Shown here: piece after piece, positions 7,956 to 17,019 of the stretch
Position numbering within the stretch: position 1 is the first letter of the stretch
Layout: the number at the start of each line of letters is the position of its first letter
DNA from: Streptomyces hawaiiensis
Lineage (GTDB): Bacteria > Actinomycetota > Actinomycetes > Streptomycetales > Streptomycetaceae
Reading direction: 5' to 3'
Length of the DNA stretch: 64,000 nucleotides
NCBI RefSeq assembly: GCF_004803895.1
Contig: NZ_CP021978.1
Coordinates: 3,596,001-3,660,000, forward strand
The notes under the pieces: generated by a model
The model's input: only the letters and a program-made list of their open reading frames with translations
What the model was told of the DNA's origin: nothing
Databases searched by the model: none
Translations under genes and position numbers: made by a program

Positions 7956-8327
7956 ATGGCTCTCGCCAAGCTGGGTGTCGTCGTCCTGGACTGTCCCGAC
8001 CCGCGCGCGCTGGCCGGGTTCTACGCCGAGGTGCTGGGCGGCACGCCGACGGTGGAGACCGACGGGGAGGACGAGTGGGTCGATCTGAAGGTGCCGGGCG
8101 GCACACCCCTGGCCTTCCAGTCATCCCCCGGGTACGCACCGCCGAAGTGGCCGTCTCCCGACGGCTCGCAGCAGTTCCACCTGGACCTCGTGGTCGACGA
8201 CCTGGACGCGGCCGAGAAGGGCGTGCTGGCGCTCGGGGCGAAGCCGCTGGACGCGGAGGACCGGGAGCGGACCTTCCGGGTTTACGCCGACCCGGCCGGG
8301 CACCCGTTCTGCCTCTGCGCCTGCTGA
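7956..8327 (+). CDS. VOC family glyoxalase-like protein (copy 1)
   Basis: A 123-residue vicinal-oxygen-chelate domain protein with two beta-alpha-beta-beta-beta modules (VVVLDCPDPRALAGFYAEVL; QQFHLDLVVDDLDAAE) and the C-terminal ADPAGHPFCLC strand seen in the Glyoxalase-6 group. Family members are metalloenzymes or resistance proteins, and the substrate is unknown. The ATG is preceded by GAGGAGGAAG, a very strong ribosome site. It is followed 15 bp later by a paralogue, a tandem duplication expressed as one unit. Confidence 0.88.
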   Translation: MALAKLGVVVLDCPDPRALAGFYAEVLGGTPTVETDGEDEWVDLKVPGGTPLAFQSSPGYAPPKWPSPDGSQQFHLDLVVDDLDAAEKGVLALGAKPLDAEDRERTFRVYADPAGHPFCLCAC

Positions 8328-8341
8328 CACCTGGAGGCCCC

Positions 8342-8734
8342 ATGTCCGCCGTGGCACGTTTGCGTTCCGTGGTCGTCGACTGCCCCGACCCCCGCGAGCT
8401 GGCCCGCTTCTACGCGCAGGTCGGCGGCGGTACGCCGGAGGACGACGACCCCGACTGGGTGGTGCTGCGCGTCCCCGGCGGGCCCCGACTCGCCTTCCAG
8501 CGCTCCCCCGGCCTCACCCCGCCGGAGTGGCCGCGGGCCGACCGCAACGCCCAGCAGTTCCATCTGGACTTCGACGCCGGGGCGACCTGGGAGGAGATCG
8601 ACGCGGCGGAGGAGCAGGTGCTGGCGCTGGGCGCGAGTGTGCTGGACAAGGAGGACGACGTGAAGAAGGACTTCCGCGTCTACGCCGACCCGGCGGGGCA
8701 TCCGTTCTGCCTGTGCCGGATCGAGTCCGGCTGA
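8342..8734 (+). CDS. VOC family glyoxalase-like protein (copy 2)
   Basis: A 130-residue paralogue of the preceding gene, sharing VVDCPDPRELARFYAQV, the xPGGPRLAFQRSPG loop, AQQFHLDFD and ADPAGHPFCLC. The ATG has GGAGG seven bases upstream. The loop after the first strand (PEDDDPDW) and the acidic insert EEIDAAEEQ differ from copy 1, so the two may have diverged in ligand. It is convergent with the M19-like gene, 18 bp away. Confidence 0.88.
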   Translation: MSAVARLRSVVVDCPDPRELARFYAQVGGGTPEDDDPDWVVLRVPGGPRLAFQRSPGLTPPEWPRADRNAQQFHLDFDAGATWEEIDAAEEQVLALGASVLDKEDDVKKDFRVYADPAGHPFCLCRIESG

Positions 8735-8752
8735 TCCGGCCCGGCCGGCCGG

Positions 8753-9889
8753 CTATGCGTCCAGTTCCGAGATCGTCGCCGTCGACGGTTCGCGGCGTTG
8801 CTGTGCGGCGCGGGCCGTGAAGTCGGCGCCGCGCAGGACCCGCTGGACGTTGCCCCAGGTCAGCAGGGCCACGTCGGCCTCGTCCCAGCCGCGCCGCAGC
8901 AGTTCGGCGATCAGCCGCGGATAGCAGGAGGTGTCGCCGAGCTCCTGCGGGTGGGCGGCTCCGGAGTCGTACGTGCCGGACAGTCCGACGCAGTGCGCCC
9001 CGGCCACGGCGCGAATGTGGTCGAGATGGTCGGCGACATCGCGGACGGTCGGGCCGGTCTGCTCGGCGGTCAGCGGCACCAGGCACAGCCCCTTGGCCGC
9101 GCCCAGCTCCGCCAGCAGGTCGTCGGGGAGGTTGACCGGGTGGGGGCGCAGGGTCCGGGCGGCGGAGCGGCTGCACAGCACGGGTGCCCGGGAGAGGCTC
9201 AGGACGCGGCGGATGGTCTGGGCGGAGGCACCGGAGAGGTCGGTGATCACGCCGAGGCGGTTCATCTCGCGGACGACCTCCTCGCCGAACCGGGTCAGCC
9301 CCGCGTCGCTGGCCCAGGACACCCCGGTCAGGGTGAGGACGCGCAGGCCGAGCAGGTGCAGCTGGCGCAGGATGCCGAGCGAGTCGCCCAGGGCCGGTGC
9401 GCCGGCGGGGCCGAGGAGCACGGCGACGCGGCCGCAGTTGCGGGCGTCCGCGACCTGCCCGGCCGTGCAGGCCGGCCGCAGGCCCTCCTCGCAGGTCCGG
9501 ACGATGGTCTTCGCCAGGTCCAGTTGCTCCAGGGTGGCGCCGACGGCCCAGTCACCGTCGAGGCCCTCGGGCAGGTGCAACGACCAGAACAGGGCGCCCA
9601 CATGGCCGCTGCGCAGCCGGGGCACATCCGTGTCGACGGTGCTCTCGCCGTCCTCCAGGTCGTACCAGGACAGGCGCTTGAGCGCCCAGGGCAGTCCGTT
9701 GTAGCCGTCGGCGACGGGGTGTGCGCTGAGGATGGCGTGGGCTCTGGTCATGGGCGCGTCGTCCGGGTCGGAGACGGGCTCGTAGGACTCCGCCGTGACG
9801 ACGTCCTCGTCGGGGTACGGCTCGGCCAGCTCGTCGAACTCGCCGGCGGCCGCGGCGGTGGGGCGCAGGTCGTCCTGGAGGTCTGCCAT
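8753..9889 (-). CDS. M19 dipeptidase-like protein lacking the metal ligands (pseudoenzyme)
   Basis: A 378-residue homologue of membrane dipeptidase (M19), clearly related to the intact copy at 11488-12684. Every recognisable metal-site motif is altered. DGHND is DGYNG here (residues 61-65), GAEGGHS is GPAGAPA, DLSHVA is DLSGAS, FSHSSAR is CSRSAAR, and GGDYDG is SGTYDS. The fold landmarks around them (LPWALKRL, PRLRSGHVGALFWS, LLTWGNVQRVLR) remain and the frame is open, so it is a maintained protein without the binuclear zinc centre rather than a decaying gene. An acidic N-terminal extension of about 45 residues is unique to it. I chose the ATG with GGAG upstream over a GTG 36 bases earlier. 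Confidence 0.87.
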   Translation of the reverse strand: MADLQDDLRPTAAAAGEFDELAEPYPDEDVVTAESYEPVSDPDDAPMTRAHAILSAHPVADGYNGLPWALKRLSWYDLEDGESTVDTDVPRLRSGHVGALFWSLHLPEGLDGDWAVGATLEQLDLAKTIVRTCEEGLRPACTAGQVADARNCGRVAVLLGPAGAPALGDSLGILRQLHLLGLRVLTLTGVSWASDAGLTRFGEEVVREMNRLGVITDLSGASAQTIRRVLSLSRAPVLCSRSAARTLRPHPVNLPDDLLAELGAAKGLCLVPLTAEQTGPTVRDVADHLDHIRAVAGAHCVGLSGTYDSGAAHPQELGDTSCYPRLIAELLRRGWDEADVALLTWGNVQRVLRGADFTARAAQQRREPSTATISELDA

Positions 9890-9994
9890 GGCGGCTCCGT
9901 ACCGTCGTTCGTGAGGTACGGTCACCGTCGCACGGAGCGGGGAGCGGTTCCTGGTGGGCGGGGCGTTCGGAGTACGGCGCCCGCGCGGGTGCCC

Positions 9995-10354
9995 TCAGGG
10001 CAGCCGGGCCGCCTCGATCACCTCGTCCAGGGTGTCCCGGGAGCGGACCAGGTCGGCGATCATCCGGTCGATGCGGGCGCGCTCGGCGGACAGGTCGGCG
10101 ACCAGCTTCGGCGTCGCCACGACGGAGGGGCCGCCGTCGGTGTCCCGCATGCAGGGCAGCAGCTGGACGATCTTCTCGCTGCACAGTCCCGCCGCGAACA
10201 GCTCCTGGATCCGGATGACCCGGTCCACGGCGGCCTCCGGGTACTCCCGGTGCCCGCCCGGGGTCCGCTCGGCGAAGAGCATCCCCTGCTGCTCGTAGTA
10301 GCGCAGCGACCGCTCGCTCACGCCGGTGCGCCGGGCCAGCTCACCGATCCGCAC
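9995..10354 (-). CDS. MerR family transcriptional regulator
   Basis: A 119-residue MerR-type regulator. The N-terminal winged helix is RIGELARRTGVSERSLRYYE, followed by GMLFAERTPGGHREYPE, then a dimerisation coiled coil. One cysteine occurs in LCSEKIV and one in PCMRD, so a thiol or electrophile sensor is possible, though this is not the CueR metal-loop pattern. It is divergent from the old yellow enzyme gene, with a promoter of MerR architecture between them, so that flavoenzyme is the likely target. The GTG start was chosen because the helix-turn-helix begins immediately after it. Confidence 0.9.
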   Translation of the reverse strand: MRIGELARRTGVSERSLRYYEQQGMLFAERTPGGHREYPEAAVDRVIRIQELFAAGLCSEKIVQLLPCMRDTDGGPSVVATPKLVADLSAERARIDRMIADLVRSRDTLDEVIEAARLP

Positions 10355-10370
10355 CTGTCCACCCCCGGAC

Positions 10371-10402
10371 TTGAATCTGACATGAGTGTCAGGTTCTAGC
10401 CT
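10371..10402 (+). promoter_or_regulatory. MerR-type promoter/operator of the OYE gene
   Basis: TTGAAT (-35) and TAGCCT (-10) are separated by 20 bp, the over-long spacer MerR proteins untwist. The spacer contains the perfect dyad CTGACA-TGAG-TGTCAG. The -10 ends six bases before the OYE ATG, so the transcript is probably leaderless. Confidence 0.75.
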
Positions 10403-10408
10403 ACCGGC

Positions 10409-11548
10409 ATGACGCACTCGACAGCGCTCTTCGCACCGGCCCGTCTGCCCGGGCTGGACCTTCCCAACCGTCTGGTGATGGCCCCGCTGACCCGCAACCG
10501 GGCCGAGGCCGACGGCACCCCGACCCCGCTCATGGCCGAGTACTACGCCCAGCGCGCCTCGGCCGGGCTGATCATCGCCGAGGCCTCCACACCGAACGCG
10601 GTCGGGCAGACGTACCCGAACATCACCGCCGTCCACAGCCCGGCTCATGTGACCGGCTGGCGCCGGGTCACGGACGCCGTGCGGGACGCCGGCGGACGGA
10701 TGTTCCTCCAGCTCCAGCACGGCGGCCGGGTCGGCCACCCGGCGACCAGCGGGCTCACCCCGGTCGCCCCCTCACCCGTCCCGCTGCCCGAGACGATCTT
10801 CACGCCGGAGGGGCACCGGCCGGCCGTGGCGCCCAGGGAGATGACCGCCGAGGACATCCGCACCACCGTCGCGGACTTCGCGAAGGCCGCCCGCAACGCG
10901 CTGGACGCCGGGTTCGAGGGGGTGGAGGTGCACTCCGCCAACGGCCATCTGCTGCACCAGTTCCTCGCCCGCAACACCAACCTGCGCACCGACGGCTACG
11001 GCGGCTCGGTCGCCGCCCGGATCCGGTTCACCGCCGAGGTGACCGAGGCGGTGGCCGCCGAGATCGGGGCGGAACGGACGGGACTGAGGGTCTCCCCCGG
11101 CAACACGGTCAACGGCATCGCGGAGGGCGAGACGGAGGAGCTCTACCCGGCGCTCGCCGAACGGCTCGGCGGGCTGGGCCTGGCCTATCTGCACCTGGTG
11201 CACGCCGACCCGGACACGGCGGTGTTCCGCGCCGTGCGCGCCGGCTGGCCGGGCGTGCTCATCGGCAACCCGGTCCTGAAGAAGATGTCGCCGCAGAGTG
11301 TGCTCGCCGCGTCCGAGGCGCTGCTGGCCGCCGGGGCCGACCTGATCGCGCTCGGCCGGCCCTTCCTCGCCAACCCCGACCTCGTGACACGGCTGCGGAT
11401 CGGGGCGCCGCTGAACGAGATGCGCGACCGGTACTTCATGTACGTGGGCGGGGCGACCGGCTACACCGACTACCCCGCCCTCGACGCTCAGCCGGCGGAC
11501 CCGGCCGGCGAGTCGATCGTGGCGTTGGACGGCGACCGCGTCGCCTGA
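10409..11548 (+). CDS. old yellow enzyme family alkene reductase
   Basis: A 379-residue FMN-dependent NAD(P)H oxidoreductase that reduces activated C=C bonds of enals, enones, nitro-olefins or quinones. Landmarks are the FMN-binding start [13 protein letters not shown], the [16 protein letters not shown] strand, the substrate His/Asn pair in [25 protein letters not shown], and the phosphate-binding [12 protein letters not shown]. Its divergent MerR regulator and MerR-style promoter suggest induction by an electrophile. The 3' end overlaps the convergent dipeptidase gene by 61 bp. Confidence 0.93.
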   Translation: MTHSTALFAPARLPGLDLPNRLVMAPLTRNRAEADGTPTPLMAEYYAQRASAGLIIAEASTPNAVGQTYPNITAVHSPAHVTGWRRVTDAVRDAGGRMFLQLQHGGRVGHPATSGLTPVAPSPVPLPETIFTPEGHRPAVAPREMTAEDIRTTVADFAKAARNALDAGFEGVEVHSANGHLLHQFLARNTNLRTDGYGGSVAARIRFTAEVTEAVAAEIGAERTGLRVSPGNTVNGIAEGETEELYPALAERLGGLGLAYLHLVHADPDTAVFRAVRAGWPGVLIGNPVLKKMSPQSVLAASEALLAAGADLIALGRPFLANPDLVTRLRIGAPLNEMRDRYFMYVGGATGYTDYPALDAQPADPAGESIVALDGDRVA

Positions 11549-12684
11549 AGCCCCCGCGCCACCTCCTCCGCCGCGTCCAGGACCCGGACCGCGTTCTTCC
11601 AGGTCAGCTTGGCCAGGTCGGCCTTGGACCAGCCGCGGTCGAGCAGTTCCGCGAGGAGGTTCGGGTAGCCGGAGACGTCGGCGAGGCCGTCGGGGGTGAA
11701 GGCCGTGCCGTCGTAGTCGCCGCCGATGCCGAGGTGGTCGATGCCGGCCGTCTCACGCATGTGGTCCAGGTGGTCGGCGACCGTCGACACCGTGGCGACG
11801 GGGCGCGGGCGGCGCTCCTCGAAGGCGCGGTGGACCCTCATGGCCGGCGCGGTGGTGTCGAGAGGGTGGAAGCCGTGGGCGCGCATGTTCTCATCGGCCG
11901 CGGCCGTCCAGTCCACGGCCTCCTGGAGCACGAACTTCGGCACGAACGTCACCATCGCGACTCCGCCGTTGGCGGGCAGCCGTTCCAGGACGTCGTCCGG
12001 GATGTTGCGCGGGTGGTCGCACACGGCCCGTGCGGAGGAGTGGGAGAAGATCACCGGAGCCGAGCTGGCGTCGAGCGCGTCCCGCATGGTCGTCGCCGCC
12101 ACGTGCGAGAGGTCGACGAGCATGCCGAGCCGGTTCATCTCCCGGACGACCTCACGGCCGAACGCGGTGAGGCCACCGGCCTTCGGCTCGTCGGTCGCGG
12201 AGTCCGCCCAGTCGACGTTGTCGTTGTGGGTGAGCGTGAGGTAGCGCACGCCCAGCCCGTACAGGCCGCGCAGGGTGCCCAGGGAGTTGGCGATGGAGTG
12301 ACCGCCCTCCGCGCCCATGAGGGAGGCGATACGGCCCTCCCCGCGCGCGGCCTCCATGTCGGCGGCGGTCAGCGCGGGACGCAGGTCCTCGGGGTGCCTG
12401 GACAGCAACTGCCGTACGCAGTCGATCTGTTCGAGCGTGGCGGCGACCGGGTCGGGCGAGTCCGTGCGGACGTACACCGACCAGTACTGCGCACCGACCC
12501 CGCCCGCGCGCAGCCGGGGGATGTCAGTGTGCAGATGGGCGCTCTGGTCGGCGGCGATGTCCCGCGCGTCGAGGTCGTAGCGGACCTGTTCGCGCAGGGC
12601 CCAGGGCAGGTCGTTGTGGCCGTCGACGACCGGGAACTCGCTCAGGAGTTCCCGGGCCGCCTCCAGGGAGGTCATCGTCGTCAC
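11488..12684 (-). CDS. membrane dipeptidase family (M19) metallopeptidase
   Basis: A 398-residue zinc dipeptidase of the renal dipeptidase family, cleaving L-Xaa-D/L-Xaa dipeptides. It appears to be the counterpart of the structurally studied S. coelicolor Sco3058. The binuclear site is intact: HxD in [10 protein letters not shown] (His23, Asp25), the bridging Glu in LMGAEGGHS, His in VDLSHVA and FSHSSARA, and the final Asp in GGDYDG. No signal peptide is visible, so it is cytosolic. The GTG start overlaps the purE stop (GTGA), with an ATG nine bases downstream as alternative, so it is coupled to purine genes. A degenerate paralogue lies 1.6 kb away. Confidence 0.93.
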   Translation of the reverse strand: MTTMTSLEAARELLSEFPVVDGHNDLPWALREQVRYDLDARDIAADQSAHLHTDIPRLRAGGVGAQYWSVYVRTDSPDPVAATLEQIDCVRQLLSRHPEDLRPALTAADMEAARGEGRIASLMGAEGGHSIANSLGTLRGLYGLGVRYLTLTHNDNVDWADSATDEPKAGGLTAFGREVVREMNRLGMLVDLSHVAATTMRDALDASSAPVIFSHSSARAVCDHPRNIPDDVLERLPANGGVAMVTFVPKFVLQEAVDWTAAADENMRAHGFHPLDTTAPAMRVHRAFEERRPRPVATVSTVADHLDHMRETAGIDHLGIGGDYDGTAFTPDGLADVSGYPNLLAELLDRGWSKADLAKLTWKNAVRVLDAAEEVARGLQATRSPSNATIDSPAGSAG

Positions 12685-13208
12685 TTCCCGGCGCCGAAGC
12701 CGAAGCCGCCCGCGCCCTCGACCTTGGAGCGCAGGCGCTTGCCCTTCTCGGTGGCCTGGTCGTTGAGCTCCTGCTGGAAATCGCGCATGCGGCCGCGCAG
12801 TTCCTCGTCGTGCGCGGCGAGGATGCGGGCCGCGAGCAGACCGGCGTTGCGGGCACCGGCGACGGAGACCGTGGCGACGGGGACACCGGCCGGCATCTGC
12901 ACGATGGACAGGAGGCTGTCCATGCCGTCGAGGTACTTCAGCGGCACGGGCACGCCGATGACCGGCAGCGGGGTCACGGAGGCGAGCATGCCGGGCAGGT
13001 GGGCCGCGCCGCCCGCCCCGGCGATGATCACCTTGAGCCCTCGGCCGTCGGCCTGCTCGCCGTAGGCGACCATCTCGCGCGGCATGCGGTGCGCGGAGAC
13101 GACGTCGACCTCGTAGGCGATCTCGAACTCGTCGAGGGCCTTGGCGGCGGCCTCCATGACGGGCCAGTCGGAGTCCGACCCCATGACGATGCCAACAACA
13201 GGGCTCAT
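12681..13208 (-). CDS. purE: 5-(carboxyamino)imidazole ribonucleotide mutase PurE
   Basis: Class I PurE, converting N5-CAIR to CAIR in de novo purine synthesis. The 175-residue protein has the N-terminal [13 protein letters not shown], the active-site SAHRMP segment, and the [11 protein letters not shown] and [14 protein letters not shown] loops. The ATG overlaps the purK stop (ATGA), so translation is coupled. The last ~40 residues (FGFGAGK tail) extend beyond the E. coli enzyme, as usual in actinomycetes. It is followed by the M19 dipeptidase gene in the same transcript. Confidence 0.96.
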   Translation of the reverse strand: MSPVVGIVMGSDSDWPVMEAAAKALDEFEIAYEVDVVSAHRMPREMVAYGEQADGRGLKVIIAGAGGAAHLPGMLASVTPLPVIGVPVPLKYLDGMDSLLSIVQMPAGVPVATVSVAGARNAGLLAARILAAHDEELRGRMRDFQQELNDQATEKGKRLRSKVEGAGGFGFGAGK

Positions 13209-14344
13209 TCGGTGATGGTGCCTCTCAGGTAGCCGGCTGCGTGACGGGCGCGCTCCAGCACGTCGTCCAGGTCGTCGCCGTAGGTGTTGACGTGACCGAC
13301 CTTGCGGCCGGGCTTCACGTCCTTGCCGTACATGTGGATCTTGAGCTGGGGGTCGCGGGCCATGCAGTGCAGGTACGCGGAGTACATGTCCGGGTAGTCG
13401 CCGCCGAGGACGTTGACCATGACCGTCCACTCGGCGCGCGGGCGCGGGTCGCCGAGGGGCAGGTCCAGGACCGCGCGGACGTGGTTGGCGAACTGGCTGG
13501 TGACGGCGCCGTCCATCGACCAGTGGCCGGAGTTGTGCGGGCGCATGGCGAGCTCGTTGACGAGGATGCGGCCGTCGCGGGTCTGGAACAGCTCGACGGC
13601 GAGGTGCCCGACGACGCCGAGCTCCTTGGCGATGTTCAGGGCCATCTCCGAGGCCCGGACCGCGAGGCCCTCGTCGAGGTCGGGGGCCGGGGCGATGACC
13701 GTGTCGCAGACGCCGTCGACCTGCCGGGACTCCACCACCGGGTAGGCGACGGCCTGGCCGTGCGGGGAGCGTACGACGTTGGCGGCGAGCTCGCGGAGGA
13801 AGTCGACCTTCTCCTCGGCGAGCACGGGGACACCGGCCTTGAACGGGTCGGCGGCCTCCTCGACGGAGCCGACGACCCACACGCCCTTGCCGTCGTAACC
13901 GCCGCGGACGGTCTTGAGGACGACCGGGAAACCGTCGCCCTCGGCTGCGAAGGCGGCCACGTCCTGCGGACCGGAAACGATCCTGTGCCGGGGGCAGGGG
14001 ACGCCGATCGCGTCGAGCTTCGCGCGCATCACCCCCTTGTCCTGGGCGTGCACGAGCGCGTCGGGGCCGGGGCGCACGGGGATACCGTCCGCCTCCAGGG
14101 CCCGGAGGTGCTCGGTGGGTACGTGTTCGTGATCGAAGGTGATCACATCGCACCCCCGGGCGAACTCGCGCAGCGTGTCGAGGTCGCGATAGTCGCCGAC
14201 GACGACATCGCTCACGACCTGCGCAGCGGAGTCCTGCGGGGTGTCACTGAGGAGCTTGAACCTGATGCCCAGCGGGATGCCCGCCTCGTGTGTCATACGA
14301 GCGAGCTGGCCACCGCCGACCATGCCGACTACGGGGAACGTCAC
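13205..14344 (-). CDS. purK: 5-(carboxyamino)imidazole ribonucleotide synthase PurK
   Basis: ATP-grasp enzyme making N5-CAIR from AIR, bicarbonate and ATP, the step before PurE. The 379-residue protein begins [17 protein letters not shown]. It has the ATP-grasp elements [35 protein letters not shown] and [16 protein letters not shown] placed the start at the GTG directly before the Rossmann-like strand. No good ribosome site precedes it (GGGGGA abuts the codon), and an upstream in-frame start cannot be excluded. It is the first gene of the purK-purE-dipeptidase unit. Confidence 0.95.
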   Translation of the reverse strand: MTFPVVGMVGGGQLARMTHEAGIPLGIRFKLLSDTPQDSAAQVVSDVVVGDYRDLDTLREFARGCDVITFDHEHVPTEHLRALEADGIPVRPGPDALVHAQDKGVMRAKLDAIGVPCPRHRIVSGPQDVAAFAAEGDGFPVVLKTVRGGYDGKGVWVVGSVEEAADPFKAGVPVLAEEKVDFLRELAANVVRSPHGQAVAYPVVESRQVDGVCDTVIAPAPDLDEGLAVRASEMALNIAKELGVVGHLAVELFQTRDGRILVNELAMRPHNSGHWSMDGAVTSQFANHVRAVLDLPLGDPRPRAEWTVMVNVLGGDYPDMYSAYLHCMARDPQLKIHMYGKDVKPGRKVGHVNTYGDDLDDVLERARHAAGYLRGTITE

Positions 14345-14507
14345 TCCCCCAGGGTATCGGCCGCGCCACAGTGGCCGGTTTCCTGCCCCTCCCCGGTCCC
14401 GCCCGGACCATCTCCGGCCGTCCACCGGCATCCGCAGGAAGATCGCGCGGGAGGGTGGTTAGCATGGCTGGGTTGACGCCGATACCCGGACGGGGGCCTG
14501 CACGACC

Positions 14508-15014
14508 ATGGGACATGGTGCCTCTCGGCTCCGACGGCTCGTCCGCGAAGTCGCCAAATTCGGCGCGGTGGGCGGTGCCGGGGTGCTGGTCAACCTCGTC
14601 GTCTTCAACCTGGTACGGCACACCACCGACCTCCAGGTGGTGCGCGCGAGCGTCATCGCGACCGTCGTCGCCATCGTCTTCAACTACGTCGGTTTCCGGT
14701 ACTTCACGTACCGCGACCGCGACAAGAGCCGCCGTACCCGTGAGATGACCCTGTTCCTGCTGTACAGCGCGATCGGCCTGGTCATCGAGAACGGCGTCCT
14801 CTACGCGGCCACGTACGGCTTCGGCTGGGACACCCCGCTCCAGAACAACGTCTTCAAGTTCCTCGGCATCGGCATCGCGACCCTGTTCCGCTTCTGGTCC
14901 TACCGCTCGTGGGTCTTCCGCGCGCTCCCCGCCCCTGAGACACCGGCGGCCTCGGACCCGGGCCCGCGGAACGGGCCGGCCGGGCCCCCGAAGACGAAGC
15001 AGCAGGTGCCGTAG
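14508..15014 (+). CDS. GtrA family membrane protein
   Basis: A 168-residue integral membrane protein of the GtrA/DPMS type, with four hydrophobic helices (starting about residues 17, 45, 78 and 112). Known relatives help translocate polyprenyl-linked sugars for glycosylation of cell-surface polymers. The motif FNYVGFRYFTYRDRD after helix 2 and RFWSYRSWVFR after helix 4 are typical. The C-terminal tail of about 30 residues is Pro/Gly-rich and cytosolic. No glycosyltransferase gene is adjacent. It is divergent from purK and convergent with the histidine kinase gene, 19 bp away. Confidence 0.88.
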   Translation: MGHGASRLRRLVREVAKFGAVGGAGVLVNLVVFNLVRHTTDLQVVRASVIATVVAIVFNYVGFRYFTYRDRDKSRRTREMTLFLLYSAIGLVIENGVLYAATYGFGWDTPLQNNVFKFLGIGIATLFRFWSYRSWVFRALPAPETPAASDPGPRNGPAGPPKTKQQVP

Positions 15015-15033
15015 CTCCTCGGGCGGCACGGAC

Positions 15034-16305
15034 CTAGCGGACCATCGGCTCGTCTTCCTGGGGCTTGGACAGAGGTGTGCGGGACAGGAACAGGGCGAAG
15101 ACCGGGGGCTTGGTCTGGAGCATCTCCAGGCGGCCGCCGTCGGCCTCCGCCAGGTCGCGGGCCACCGCCAGGCCGATGCCCGTGGAGTTGCGGCCGCTGA
15201 TCGCCCGTTCGAAGATGCGGGCGCCGAGATCGGCGGGGACGCCGGAGCCCTCGTCCGTGACCTCGATGACCGCCTGGTTGCCGGTGACGCGGGTGCGCAG
15301 GGCCACCGTGCCACCGCCGTGCATGAGGGAGTTCTCGATCAGCGCGGCCAGGACCTGCGCGACCGCGCCGGGCGTGCCCACCGCGCGCAGGTGCCGTTTG
15401 CCGGAGCTGACGATCGCCCGCCCCGCGCTGCGGTACGCCGGCCGCCACTCGGCGAGCTGCTGCTGGATGACCTCGTCGAGGTCGAAGGTGACGGCGGAGC
15501 CGGTGCGCGGATCGCGGGAGTTGGTCAGCAGCCGCTCGACGACGTCCGTCAGCCGCTCGACCTGCGTCAGCGCGATCGTCGCCTCGTCCTTCACCGTGTC
15601 CAGGTCGTCGGTGAGGGTGATCTCCTCCAGCCGCATCGACAGCGCCGTCAGCGGGGTGCGCAGCTGGTGGGAGGCGTCCGCGGCCAGCCGGCGTTCGGCG
15701 GTCAGCATGCGGGCGATGCGCTCGGCGGAGCCGTCCAGCACGTCCGCCACCCGGTCCAGCTCGGGCACCCCGTAGCGCTTGTGCCGGGGCCGCGGATCGC
15801 CCGAGCCGAGCCGCTCGGCCGTCTCCGCGAGGTCGGTCAGCGGCGACGCCAGCCGGTTCGCCTGGCGGACGGCCAGCAGCACCGCGGCCACCACCGCCAG
15901 CAACGCGACCAGCGCGATGATCAGCAGCGTCCGGCCGACCTCACGGGTCACCGAGGAGCGCGGCTCCTGGACGGTGACCGTCTCGCCCTCCTCGCCGGGC
16001 GCCGTCGCACTGATGACGTCCCCGGCGGGCTTCGTGCCGACCTCGATGGGCGCTTCCCCGGGCAGGCGGATCACCGCGTAGTAGCGGTCCTGCGTGACCT
16101 GCTGGCGCAGCACCTCCGCGTCGACCTGCTGCGCTCCGAAGAGCCGGCTGTCGACGATGCTGGCCAGCCGCACCGCCTCGGACTCCACCCGCTCCTGGGC
16201 GCTGTTGCTGATCGTCCGGGTCTCGACGATGACGAGGGAGACGCCGAAGACGGCGATCACGACCAGCACCACGGCGAGCGTGGACTGGATCAGTCGGCGG
16301 CGCAT
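15034..16305 (-). CDS. two-component sensor histidine kinase
   Basis: A 423-residue membrane sensor kinase. Two transmembrane helices (residues about 7-28 and 125-147) flank an extracytoplasmic sensor of roughly 95 residues with no known fold. HAMP follows (RQANRLASPLTDLAETAERL), then HisKA with phospho-acceptor His213 in ASHQLRTPLTALSMR, and a HATPase_c domain with N box LIENSLMHGG and G boxes DEGSGVP and GRNSTGIGLAVARDL. It is cotranscribed with the OmpR-type regulator, 36 bp upstream. The signal is unknown. Confidence 0.93.
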   Translation of the reverse strand: MRRRLIQSTLAVVLVVIAVFGVSLVIVETRTISNSAQERVESEAVRLASIVDSRLFGAQQVDAEVLRQQVTQDRYYAVIRLPGEAPIEVGTKPAGDVISATAPGEEGETVTVQEPRSSVTREVGRTLLIIALVALLAVVAAVLLAVRQANRLASPLTDLAETAERLGSGDPRPRHKRYGVPELDRVADVLDGSAERIARMLTAERRLAADASHQLRTPLTALSMRLEEITLTDDLDTVKDEATIALTQVERLTDVVERLLTNSRDPRTGSAVTFDLDEVIQQQLAEWRPAYRSAGRAIVSSGKRHLRAVGTPGAVAQVLAALIENSLMHGGGTVALRTRVTGNQAVIEVTDEGSGVPADLGARIFERAISGRNSTGIGLAVARDLAEADGGRLEMLQTKPPVFALFLSRTPLSKPQEDEPMVR

Positions 16306-16341
16306 GTCCTGTTACCCGATCGCCCGTGCCTGCCTCGCGGC

Positions 16342-17019
16342 TCAGCTCTTCTCGAAACGGAAACCCACACCGCGCACGGTGGCGATGTAGCGGGGGTTGG
16401 CCGCGTCGTCACCGAGCTTCTTGCGCAGCCAGGAGATGTGCATGTCGAGGGTCTTGGTCGACGACCACCAGGTCGTGTCCCAGACCTCGCGCATCAGCTG
16501 GTCGCGGGTGACGACCCGGCCCGCGTCGCGCACCAGCACCCGCAGCAGGTCGAACTCCTTGGCGGTGAGCTGCAGCTCCTCCTCGCCCATCCAGGCGCGG
16601 TGGGACTCGACGTCGATGCGCACGCCGTGCGTGGCGGGCGGCTGCTGCGGCTCGGTGGCGCCGCGCCGGAGCAGGGCCCGCACTCGCGCGAGCAGCTCGG
16701 CGAGCCGGAACGGCTTGGTGACGTAGTCGTCGGCGCCCGCGTCGAGCCCGACGACGGTGTCCACCTCGTCGGCGCGCGCGGTGAGGATGAGGATCGGGAT
16801 GGCGTGGCCTTCGCCACGCAGGCGGCGGGCCACCTCCAGACCGTCCATGCCGGGCAGACCGAGGTCGAGCACGACCAGGTCGACGCCACCCTGCAGTCCG
16901 GCGTCGAGAGCGGTGGGTCCGTCCTCGCGGACCTCGACCTCGTAGCCCTCCCGGCGCAGAGCGCGGGCCAGTGGCTCCGAGATGGACGCATCGTCCTCGG
17001 CGAGCAGTACACGGGTCAT
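16342..17019 (-). CDS. OmpR/PhoB family response regulator
   Basis: A 225-residue response regulator. Its receiver domain has the acidic pair Asp9-Asp10, phospho-acceptor Asp52 in VVLDLGLPGMDG and the conserved Lys in TKPFRLAELLAR. A linker leads to a winged-helix DNA-binding domain (LTAKEFDLLRVLVRDAGRVV, TTWWSSTKTLDMHISWLRKK, IATVRGVGFRFE). The partner kinase follows in the same operon. Two TTCTTACC direct repeats 22 bp apart lie 55-85 bp upstream of the start and look like its own binding sites. Confidence 0.95.
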   Translation of the reverse strand: MTRVLLAEDDASISEPLARALRREGYEVEVREDGPTALDAGLQGGVDLVVLDLGLPGMDGLEVARRLRGEGHAIPILILTARADEVDTVVGLDAGADDYVTKPFRLAELLARVRALLRRGATEPQQPPATHGVRIDVESHRAWMGEEELQLTAKEFDLLRVLVRDAGRVVTRDQLMREVWDTTWWSSTKTLDMHISWLRKKLGDDAANPRYIATVRGVGFRFEKS

